Below, piece after piece: positions 56,311 through 64,000 of a DNA stretch of 64,000 nt (the stretch's first letter is position 1; the number at the start of each line of letters is the position of its first letter). A model generated the notes under the pieces. The model had not been told where the DNA came from and ran no database searches. It was given only the letters and a program-made list of their open reading frames with translations. Source of the stretch: Halichondria panicea. Lineage: Eukaryota > Porifera > Demospongiae > Suberitida > Halichondriidae. Where the stretch lies: NCBI RefSeq assembly GCF_963675165.1, contig NC_087387.1, forward strand, positions 3,436,990-3,500,989, read 5' to 3'. A program made the position numbers and the translations under genes.

Positions 56311-57133
56311 TATTTATTATATCGTAGTCTCATGAATTAGCCGCCCCCTGAAATAATAACCCCTCATAAAAGAGGGCGTCTAATTTCTGAGTGTAGCCGC
56401 CCTCTAGTTTAATATCCATTTTGAAAAATTCGCAAAAAAATTATACCAGCAAAATGAACAAATCTATAAGCATCTATCCTATAAGCATCTATCTTTTAAG
56501 CACCTAAACATTTTAAGCACTACTTTCATCTAGAATAAGTTCTGGCCAAGAAGAAGAGCATATCAAGTCACATGACTCCTGAAAAATTTCAGCCACACCC
56601 CTTAATCTTAGAATTATAATTGTGCGTGAAAAGTGCAGGTGCATGTCTAGAGTGGACTACCAAGGCGACCCTCCAAATATGCGATACCCAGGAGCTTTCT
56701 GACCTCTAAAAGTCGTGTTGACAATTATTTTTTAATTTCTAGATAGAGGTAATTTCTAGATAGAGGTAAATGTAGCCACTCCCTAGCCGCCCACTGGAAA
56801 ATCAGTGTTTTTAAGCGGCCTGAAATCGAGGCAAGTAGACTCTGTAAAGTTACCTCCAATTAGATGCGACCCTCTAAATATGCAACACCAGCACCCAGGA
56901 CCACCAGGACTTCAATATAATTTTTCAACCAATTTTTCAACCTCCAAAAGATGCAACCTCTGGCTTCGTAATTATTAAAAATTAAAAAGTGTCGCTTTAA
57001 CTTCAAAGAGCAAGTAATAAATGGTAAATAACAACATGGATGTTGGATGTTGGATGGGTTCAAACAGTTTTCCTGTGTGCAGAGTGAGGCCAAAGGCACA
57101 CTGTGAAGGAGACGAGTTAATTAGCTCGTCAGC

Positions 57134-57186
<53 letters not shown>

Positions 57187-57240
57187 CAATGATGAGACAA
57201 TGATGAATCACAATAATGACTCAATGGGAACATGTTTTTA
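56311..57240. other. Repeats and a GT microsatellite, no gene seen
   Basis: 56323-56410 starts GTAGTCTCATGAATTAGCCG, matching the hairpin at 52528; GCGACCCTC.AAATATGC blocks at 56660 and 56868 point to an internal repeat. A (GT)n run occupies 57136-57185. Confidence 0.55.
57136..57185. repeat. (GT)n microsatellite, ~25 units
   Basis: Uninterrupted GT for about 50 bases. Confidence 0.95.
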
Positions 57241-58484
57241 ACAGATGGCATCAGCTAAAAAACCTATCAGTCTGCAAGTCAACTGTGGCTACGGTAGGTG
57301 TGCCATGAGACAGTTAGCACTCACAACATCAAACTGGGAGTCTGACACACTGGAAGGAACTATTTGAGACAACACCAAACTATGGGCTATGCGAGTCACA
57401 ACAAATTCATCAACAATTTAAACACCACTGCAATTTAATCAAAACGTCTTGGTCTTGGTCAAAAAAGTGGTGTCCCGACCAGTCTTTGTGCATTAATTAC
57501 GAGGCAACCTTCTCTAAAGAAAAATGGGAAAACTTATCTCTGGTAGAGCAGCAGTCGCATACATTAGCAGACTGCACCGTCTGTTATGATAATCTGATAA
57601 TCACAAAGCCCTACAAAAAGCATTTCCACTTACTCCTCAAGTAGTGACAATCAACAAGAAGGGAAAGTTCCTCAAAGGTCTCCTTAAATGCTTGGTTCAT
57701 CAGCCAATACGTAATGGTCACACACAACTTCAGACACTACCGACGACTTTTTACCGTAGAATACAACTTAACAAAATATTATTGACTCCAACACCAGCTG
57801 AATCAAAGAAAAAGCTACAAAGAAAATAATCTAGCAATTGCACAACGCATTCCAACTGCTGTTGTGTGTGAAGACGAATCTAACCACAGAAAACGTCTGA
57901 TCCACCAGCTAAACGAAGGGCCACGAACAAATCTCACTCCCCTGACTTTGAAAATGTAACGTGGAATAAAGATGAAGTGCTAGAAAGATGAAGTGCTAGA
58001 AGCACTGTAGCAACATCCTCTTGCTCCACCGATCAACTGGTCAAACTGCGGTCAAGTTGCGAAGGAATTTGCCAAGAAGGCTGGCAAGAAGGCTGGCATA
58101 GATGTCTTCAAGTTGGATGGTCAAATCAAGAATGTGAAAAAGAATGCGAAAAAGGAAGCTGGTGAAATTTCAGCACCTACAGCAGCCATAGTCAAAAAAT
58201 CCTGGAAGGACATGGGCCAATTGTTTCTTGGTATACCCTGCTCTCTCCTTTTCCCCTTTTCCCCTTACTCACTATGCGTTAGCGATGGGAATCTAACTAA
58301 GCAAGAGTCGCAAGTTTCCTCTGAAGGAGATACGGGCGAAGCTTCATTGTCAACTGAAGAGCTACTATCAACAGTATCAACCAACAACGAGCCTGCAAGT
58401 GTTGATGAACTTAAACAGAAGTACACTGACAATGTGGCACGATCATGCAACTATTCTAGATTGGTATAGTAATGCTCATAGTGT

Positions 58485-58870
58485 ATGAACCCCACTCCAG
58501 CCAACCCACTCTCAAACTCTACCAGATGTTCCCCCAAACCCCCTCCAGCCAACCCACTCTCAAACTCTACCACTCCAGCTAACCCACTCTCAAGCTCAAA
58601 TTCTACCAGATGTTCCCCCAAACCACTCTCAAACTCTTTCCCCAAACCCACTCCAGCCAACCCACTCTCAAACTCTTCCCTCAAACCCACTCCAGCCAAC
58701 CCACTCTCAAACTCTACCAGATGTTCCCCCAACTCTACCAGATGTTCCACTCCAGCCAACCCACTCTCAAACTCTACCAGATGTTCCCCCAACCCCACTC
58801 CAGCCAACCCAGCTCAAGCTCTACCAAATGTTCCCCCACTCCAGCTAAACCACTCTGAGGCTCAAGCCGC
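58485..58870 (+). repeat. Coding minisatellite inside family Y (Pro/Asn/Ser-rich)
   Basis: CACTCCAGCCAACCCACTCT followed by CAAACTCTACCAGATGTTCC recurs about eight times with variable spacing. The plus strand remains open for 134 codons, and a second plus frame and the minus strand are also open, as expected for such an array. It sits where a linker between two family Y segments would be. Confidence 0.8.
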
Positions 58871-59006
58871 ACCCACCCCACGAAAATGACAACCAAATGC
58901 AGTTGAAGGTCACTATGCACTAACAACAAAACATGGAAGACTAATGGCAAGGATCTTAGGAAAAACTGATAAAGTGATAAGATCAATAAAGGAGCACGAC
59001 ACACTA

Positions 59007-59209
59007 CAGTAGAACGTCGACCCTCCATTATCCGGAACCTCGAGCTTGGCATTTTATCAGATCAAAATGCGCATGCGCATTGCAGCATGGAGACATGTGC
59101 ATGTGGCATCAATAAAGTGGGTCGATCAAGGCGTGGTTTATCTGTTCAATTATCCGGCATATTCACTTATCCGGCCTGCTTTGGTGTCCGGATAATCGAG
59201 GTTCTACTG
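59007..59209. mobile_element. pogo/Tigger-type MITE, TA flanks, in a family Y exon
   Basis: Left end CAGTAGAACGTCGACCCTCC and ATTATCCGGA; right end TCCGGATAATCGAGGTTCTACTG (last 20 shown in two parts: TCCGGATAATCG, AGGTTCTACTG). TA stands on both sides (59005-59006 and 59210-59211). CAGTAGAACCTCGATTATCCG-type ends are characteristic of pogo/Tigger elements in many animals. The interior is about 150 bases, non-coding. Confidence 0.85.
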
Positions 59210-59345
59210 TACTTGCTGAACTTTTCAAGAGCAGACATTATGAAACAAATTAAGACTATGGAAATGCAACATGCAACATTTCAAACACCACAGCACTCTT
59301 CCACACGGACATACCAAGAACTGATGCACCAGTACTCAATAGCAT

Positions 59346-59816
59346 ACTGATAGCATTAATTTTATTCATTACCCAAGATTGTGTAGATTATGTAGTGTTA
59401 ATGACGTCATGAGTCAATGTGTTTGCCTAGCTAGCTGCTGGAACTATTATACAATATCTTTAGCAACAAAAGCGGCTGGGTTAAGCAAGGTAAGAGTAGC
59501 GATAGAGTATGTTGTCATGATTATGTTTCCCAAGGGGAGTCAATATGTGTAAAATTGTCTTAGCTATACTGTGTATCTCAAGAATACAGTAACTGCTACT
59601 CTCTAGCCTTGTTTTTGAAGCTTGATCTTAGCACCGCTTTGCAGTTTTCTTACTAAAAGTGGCATGACGTCATCACGGGCTAATTAACATAATTGAATTA
59701 AGCTAATTAGTTTTTTGGAAAAAGAAAACATTGAACTTTATGTTGAATCATCTTGATGTAGCATAAATAGTATGTAAACATTGTGTGTATGTATTCAGAC
59801 TTTGAACCCGGGCCTT
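59346..59816 (-). mobile_element. MITE family 'GGCCCGGGTC', copy 3
   Basis: Reversed relative to copy 1: it ends AACCCGGGCCTTA at 59816 and carries AACTAATTAGCTTAATTC, TGACGTCATG and TCTTGAGATACACAG in reverse. It lacks about 14 bases of the far end. Confidence 0.75.
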
Positions 59817-60255
59817 AAGTGCGCAGAGCACTTTGTTTACAGACCATTGTGATGCCTGTTATACATAACCTACCCAAGCAACCGAAGATGAAGATGCTAT
59901 GATTCGATTATACTAACAGCCATATACTAACAGCCAATGTATTGTTGGGAAGAAGTTACAATGACAACATCAATTATCTGATGATGACTAACCTGTGAGT
60001 TGATACTTTTTATACATGGCGGCTGCAACTTCAAGAAAAAAGGATACACTAAAAACACGGCAGCATCACCATTAATTGCATTGTTTTAACACTAGTGAAC
60101 TAATGGTTCACATCGTCCTTGTACGCAACTGCAGGTATTTTTATCTGCTTTTATTGACGTAGAACAACAAATCTGTTTAGCTACCTTACAACTAGTTACT
60201 AGGGATACACTGGAGTGCAACCCTTAATTGTCTTGGGATCGAGGCTAATTCATAG

Positions 60256-60401
60256 GTAAGGCTCGCAGAATTGCTATGGAAGCAGAATGTGCCACAAATA
60301 GTAAAATGTGTGGCTACAATTTTGAAGATAAAAGGAGATGTCATTTCAGCAATCAAGACCTTTGAGAACCTTTTTGTGCAGTCGCAACATCACAGACTTA
60401 G
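60256..60401 (+). CDS. Single exon-like open frame, 146 bases
   Basis: Bounded by an AG acceptor (CATAG, 60255) and a GTAAGT donor (60402), the exon is open in one frame: RLAELLWKQNVPQIVKCVAT, ILKIKGDVISAIKTFENLFV, QSQHHRLR. The helical, charged pattern is protein-like, but I recognise no family and cannot find neighbouring exons. It could belong to the piggyBac gene downstream, but that family has no such block in my memory. Confidence 0.35.
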
Positions 60402-60532
60402 GTAAGTTACTATGTAAATCGCAATAGAATTATAGAATTGTACTATTGTAATGTGCAACTATCTAGTTAAGTTCTAGGGAGCAGATAATTATGTTAGAAG
60501 GCGAGTGTCAAATTATGTCTATGCCATTACTC

Positions 60533-60672
60533 AAGGCCCGGGTCAAAGTCTGAATCCCAAAATTTAACACAATGTTTATACTGCTGTATTTTTTGCAACA
60601 TACTACATCAAGATGATTCAACATAAAGTTCAATGTTTTTTTTTCCAAAAAACTAATTAGCTTAATTCACAG
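60533..60672 (+). mobile_element. MITE family 'GGCCCGGGTC', copy 4 (left end only)
   Basis: AAGGCCCGGGTCAAAGTCTG to CCAAAAAACTAATTAGCTTA, breaking off in AATTCA directly against piggyBac coding sequence. It faces copy 3 (59346-59816), so the two CCCGGG ends point to each other across 716 bases. Confidence 0.75.
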
Positions 60673-60679
60673 CCTCGTT

Positions 60680-61490
60680 GAAGCACAAGCACCACCACGT
60701 CTATTTTGACAACTTTTTCACATCTGTCCAACTGTTGGAAGACTTGGAGAAAGATGGCATTTATGCTTGTGGTACAGCTCGCGCTGACCGCAGAGGCTTC
60801 CCCAAGGCTCTCAAGCAGCCAAAGCTGACAGAAAGGTAATTGTAATAAGCATAATAAAAAATTATAATTATTTACCTTTTCAGGGGGGAATACATGACTC
60901 TCCAGAAAGACAAGGTGACGGTCTCAGCTTGGAAGGACAATAGGGTTGTCCGTGTGATCTCCACAGCCTCTGACGCCACTTCGGTCACCTCTGTACAACG
61001 TACAGTCAAGACGGGCGAAAAAATCTCCGTCCCGTGCCCACAGAGCATCGAGGACTATAATCACTTCATGGGGGGTGTCGACAGAGGGGATCAGCTCAGA
61101 GGGTACTACAGATGCCCTACGAAATTCCACAAGTTTTATATGTACATTTACTTCTTCCTAAAGGATATTTGCATTACAAACAGCTACATATTATATCGAC
61201 AGTATTCACCCACCAACGCACTGAAAACCCTCCTCTCATTTCGTCACGAGTTGGCCAAGGAGCTAATTGGCGACTACTGCTCCAAAAAGAGCAAGACACC
61301 CTCGAAATCGCTAGGAATAGCTCACTTCCCTCTTCACCACCAGGATGTACGCAGAGGTCGTTGCCATCTGTGTCATCAGAAAAACAAAAGGAAGGACACA
61401 GCCTGGTTTTGCCTACAGTGCGAGAAGTGGTTTTGCCACACTGGCAACCCCTCATCTGACTGTTTTATGCTATGGCATAAGAACATGTAA
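60680..61490 (+). pseudogene. piggyBac-type transposase (PGBD-like), 3' half with a short intron
   Basis: An exon reading HHHVYFDNFFTSVQLLEDLE (DNFFTS holds the second catalytic Asp), GIYACGTARADRRGFPKALK and LTER joins exactly in phase, across a 48-base intron (GT 60836, AG 60883), to GEYMTLQKDKVTVSAWKDNR. Then come CPQSIEDYNHFMGGVDRGDQ (third catalytic Asp region, GVDRGD), YIYFFLKDICITNSYILYRQ and the C-terminal zinc-binding part RRGRCHLCHQKNKRKDTAWF, CLQCEKWFC and DCFMLWHKNM with TAA at 61488-61490. The whole 3' half is free of frameshifts, the best coding conservation in the window. The N-terminal half and first catalytic Asp are missing: the frame meets the truncated MITE at 60672. Confidence 0.9.
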
Positions 61491-62960
61491 CTAGTTGTAT
61501 AAAGCGTCAACTCCTACGAGTTTTTATCCTGCCTGTTGAACATAGTACTGACTGTAACACGTAACCAGTGTACATTTACTACTTTACAAGCTATCTATAT
61601 GTAGAGTAAGCGTACTAGCAGTTTAATACACAGCCACAAAGCTTACCTATGAAGTGCTGTGGCCTTGGCTGGTTCGTTCCAAACCAGGAGATCCCGACAG
61701 AGAATGCTAGGCAGTTGCCTAAATGTTAGTTGCATCTTTCTTTGCCCGAGGCGAATGCTGAACAAGATAAAATAGACTACACTCTAAAAACAGGCTGTAA
61801 CCTTACTTAGCTACTATTAAAGCATACTCTGCACACTCTGAGGTAAAGACAACAGGCTTTAATCCTGACTGTTGGTCTGGACATAAATATTAATCCAAGT
61901 ATTAAAAGTTCAAATTTAAACAATATATACAATATATACGTCGAGAGTTCACAAAATGAAACAAATGAACAAAATGAAAAGGATGGTCTCAATTTCACTC
62001 ACATAATTATTCCATCACATATTCCATCCATAGGTTCGTAGATCCCCAAACACAGCAGGACCTACAGTAAAAAGAATTACAATAAATAATTTTTTTTACA
62101 GCAAAAGATAATTATAACTGACACATGGGACAATAAATTCTCAAACACATGAACACACAACCCCACTGCCAAAGTCGACTTGCACATAACTTGACACATA
62201 GGACTTGACACATAGGACAATACACATAGGACAATAAATGCACTTTTAAAACAATTGCTGAGAGAATCTTGTTATCGATTGACATGTGACCGAAATTTTT
62301 GTAGGTCTCTATACAAGAATTGACCCAATAGATAGCCCAGGATCGCAGCGAAGAACAGTCTGTCCAGCAAACATCGTGCAGACATACATACAGACATACA
62401 TACGTACGAGGGAGGATTATTTTATAATTATGCAGTGAATACGATGACCAGGAGAGGTTGTTCCAAGTTACGTGGTATGTGGATGGCGTGGTATGTGGAT
62501 GGAGACGTTACAGGTTGGTTATTTAGCACACCACACGCACACACACCAACGATGATTACAAATGTGACTCTACAACGAGGATCTAATGTCTTCCTTAGAT
62601 GATACATTCGCAGCACAAGATAATTTCCATCTTGTGGTGAGTCCATCGTACTAAACGCATCACTATTAAAAAAAATAGGGCAGTGGGGTCATGAGTAGTT
62701 TGCATCACTTTAGTTTGCCAACCCACCAAATTAGCTTGATGTTATCTCCGCCCCCAAGCTCGCCCCCAAGCTTGTAGAGATGGGCGTGGGTCAATGGCTG
62801 TGCACAAACTAACCATCGATTTTATGCCTTGCTGCTGCCTCGATGGAAGTATGTGTGGCCTTTAAAAGGCTGCACTCTGGCTGCTTAGCAAGCATGTAGA
62901 CTACTTGTGAAGTGCCTGTGTACACAAAATTAATAGCTTGCTGCTTCCTCTTCGAAAATA
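61491..62960. other. Intergenic, no gene seen
   Basis: AT-rich with short duplications (CAATATATA at 61920; ACATACATACAG at 62385; GTGGTATGTGGATGG at 62470; CGCCCCCAAGCT at 62750). Open frames are under 75 codons and without motifs. Confidence 0.5.
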
Positions 62961-62982
62961 TTCTTTGGCTACCAAGATGAGG

Positions 62983-63836
62983 CCAAGATAAAGCTCTGCC
63001 CCGGAACCAAGCTAATCCTATATGCTGATGACATCCTCCTTTACAGGCCAGTAATTTCAGATAACGATCTCACTCAGCTCCAGCAGGATATTAATGCAGT
63101 TCACAACTGGACTATACAACATGGTCTCCTTCTAAACAACAAAAAAACCAATGTTCTACCCATCACAAGATCTATGAATGCGATCCCACTCACCCTCTCT
63201 ATTTCAAACCAGCAAATCCCCATTGTGGAATGTTTCAAGTACCTCGGCGTCACCATCTCTAAGAATCTGTCCTGGTCTGAGCACATTACCAACACTGTGA
63301 GGACATCCAAACAACAACTGGGATTGCTCCACAGGAAGTTAAAAGATGCATCACAGCAATCAAAGCATACAATTTACAGGAGCACTGTACTACCCAAACT
63401 TGAATACTGCGCCGCAGTATGGGACCCCCATCAATCAACACTCACCAAGAAACTGGAGAACACCCAATCATTTGCCTGCAAAATCATAACCAAAGAATGG
63501 AAATCTGACTATACTTCTCTACTTAACAAACTCCAACTCAAATCTCTTAAAGACCGCAGGAATATCCAAAAACTTAAAGTATGCTTCAAAATCATCAACA
63601 ACAAATCCTGTATTCCTCCCTCTGTCTTCTCACCCCACCCATCCCCTTCCCCCCGTCATCCGCACAGCCAAATACTCTTTATACCACATGTGGGCACCTC
63701 ATCCCACAAACATTCCTTTTTTCTGGATGTAATACCAAAATGGAATTCTTTACCACCAGAAGTTATCAACAGCTCCTCTGATTCATCATTTAAATCGAAC
63801 CTCAGTAGCTTTTTGTGTAATAATTATTATAATTAG
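62983..63836 (+). pseudogene. Non-LTR retrotransposon (LINE, CR1/jockey-like) reverse transcriptase, 5' truncated
   Basis: The frame opens with PGTKLILYADDILLYRPV, in which YADD is the RT active-site motif. LQQDINAVHNWTIQHGLLLN, KKTNVLPITRS, VECFKYLGVTISKNLSWSEH, VLPKLEYCAAVWDPHQSTLT and NTQSFACKIITKEW follow. It ends with TAG-side sequence at about 63836. FKYLGV.....L.W..HI and LEYC..VWDP are standard for the RT C-terminal region of CR1/L2/jockey-type LINEs. 5' truncation is normal for such elements. The 854 bases kept are uninterrupted, so the insertion is younger than most of its neighbours. Confidence 0.85.
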
Positions 63837-63985
63837 CCGTAGCTCCTGTTTTATTTCTCTGTTTTTGTGTTGTCCAGGGGAAGTCTTCACACTAGCCATC
63901 TGAGCTACCTGATCTACCCTTATGCACACCTTGGTTTTGCATAAAAATTTCTTAAATAAAAAAAAAAATAAAAAAAAAAAAAAAT
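63837..63985 (+). repeat. 3' untranslated tail of the LINE with A-rich end
   Basis: The short 3' region ends in TAAATAAAAAAAAAAATAAA and further A at 63951-63985. CTACCAA occurs just before the coding start (about 62970) and after the A run (63993-63999) and might be a target duplication, but it is short and imperfectly placed. Confidence 0.7.
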
Positions 63986-64000
63986 GAGGGTCTACCAATT

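Larger units (their letters stand above)
57243..59251 (+). pseudogene. Unrecognised gene 'family Y' with proline-rich repeat
   Basis: Start ATG at 57243: MASAKKPISLQVNCGYGR. Later blocks: WCPDQSLCINYEATFSKEKW, ENLSLVEQQSHTLADCTVCY, VVTINKKGKFLKGLLKCL, NWSNCGQVAKEFAKKAGKKA, GIDVFKLDGQIKNVKKNAKK and KKSWKDMGQLFLG with a GTATAC donor. An open stretch 58485-58889 codes for repeated TPANPLSNSTRCSP. The end reads GHYALTTKHGRLMARILGKT and IRSIKEHDTL, then a pogo-type MITE, then LAELFKSRHYETN with a stop at about 59249-59251. The C..C after 'HTLADC' may bind metal. I recall similar multi-copy proteins in sponges and cnidarians but no function. Duplications at 57969-58000 and 58073-58096 break or lengthen frames. 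Confidence 0.45.

Noticed and set aside
58451-58807. Minus-strand open frame with repeated Gly/Leu/Glu peptide
   Set aside because: It is the shadow of the coding minisatellite in family Y on the plus strand.
61174-61455. Minus-strand open frame with several cysteines
   Set aside because: Shadow of the piggyBac C-terminal zinc-binding segment.
1-64000. tRNA genes
   Set aside because: I looked for B-box-like GGTTCGAATCC/GGTTCAAATCC sequences with a matching acceptor stem and found none; a covariance-model scan would settle it.

Overview
The window looks like animal (metazoan) nuclear DNA, most likely from a demosponge. This is an inference. It rests on very short introns (about 45-60 bases) inside many coding pieces, AT-rich spacers, a dense mix of metazoan transposon types (P-like, piggyBac, pogo/Tigger, Ty3/Gypsy, a non-LTR LINE), and several intron-bearing multi-copy protein families that I associate with sponges from memory. 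I see no bacterial signals (no operons, no Shine-Dalgarno sites), no rRNA or tRNA gene and no CRISPR array. I could not identify one intact single-copy host gene. Almost everything is mobile or repeated DNA in decay.

Layout. 1-1.6 kb: two oppositely oriented remnants resembling P-element/THAP9-type transposases. 2-5.8 kb: repeats. 5.87-7.5 kb (-): degenerate piggyBac transposase. 8.8-9.55 kb (+): small multi-exon unrecognised gene ('family W'). 12.4-13.1 kb (+): exons of 'family Z'. 13.77-16.03 kb (+): 'family X' copy 1, split by a foldback MITE that itself carries a nested 1-kb element. 16.1-16.7 kb: inverted-repeat MITE and family X copy 3 (-). 18.2-18.8 kb: a ~140-bp tandem array. 20.2-21.5 kb: a TTAA-flanked piggyBac-type element and a TA-flanked MITE. 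22.2-25.2 kb (+): family X copy 2. 28.9-31.45 kb (+): the best gene of the window, a multi-exon HECT-type E3 ubiquitin ligase with a ubiquitin-interacting motif, interrupted by a second foldback MITE. 31.66-32.74 kb (-): integrase-core (DDE) protein. 34-38 kb: ~0.9-kb direct repeats and a complete TTAA MITE. 38.47-50.4 kb: a nest of at least four Ty3/Gypsy pieces, some with their 5' and 3' halves in opposite orientation, peppered with TTAA MITEs. 51.9-53.6 kb: more TTAA MITEs. 55.26-56.3 kb (+): pogo-type transposase relic. 57.24-59.25 kb (+): 'family Y' with an encoded proline-rich minisatellite and a pogo-type MITE in its last exon. 60.26-61.49 kb (+): an isolated exon and a well-preserved 3' half of a second piggyBac transposase. 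62.98-63.98 kb (+): 3' end of a non-LTR retrotransposon with an A-rich tail.

How the parts relate. Transposases and small elements match each other: two piggyBac relics beside many TTAA-flanked MITEs, and a pogo relic beside a TA-flanked pogo MITE. Three MITE insertions lie in coding DNA at sites where the reading frame closes again if the element is left out, which fixes the insertion points. Across the window there are many perfect tandem microduplications of 11-17 bases, several of which break coding frames. They could be biological or an assembly artefact, and they affect how every 'pseudogene' call here should be read.
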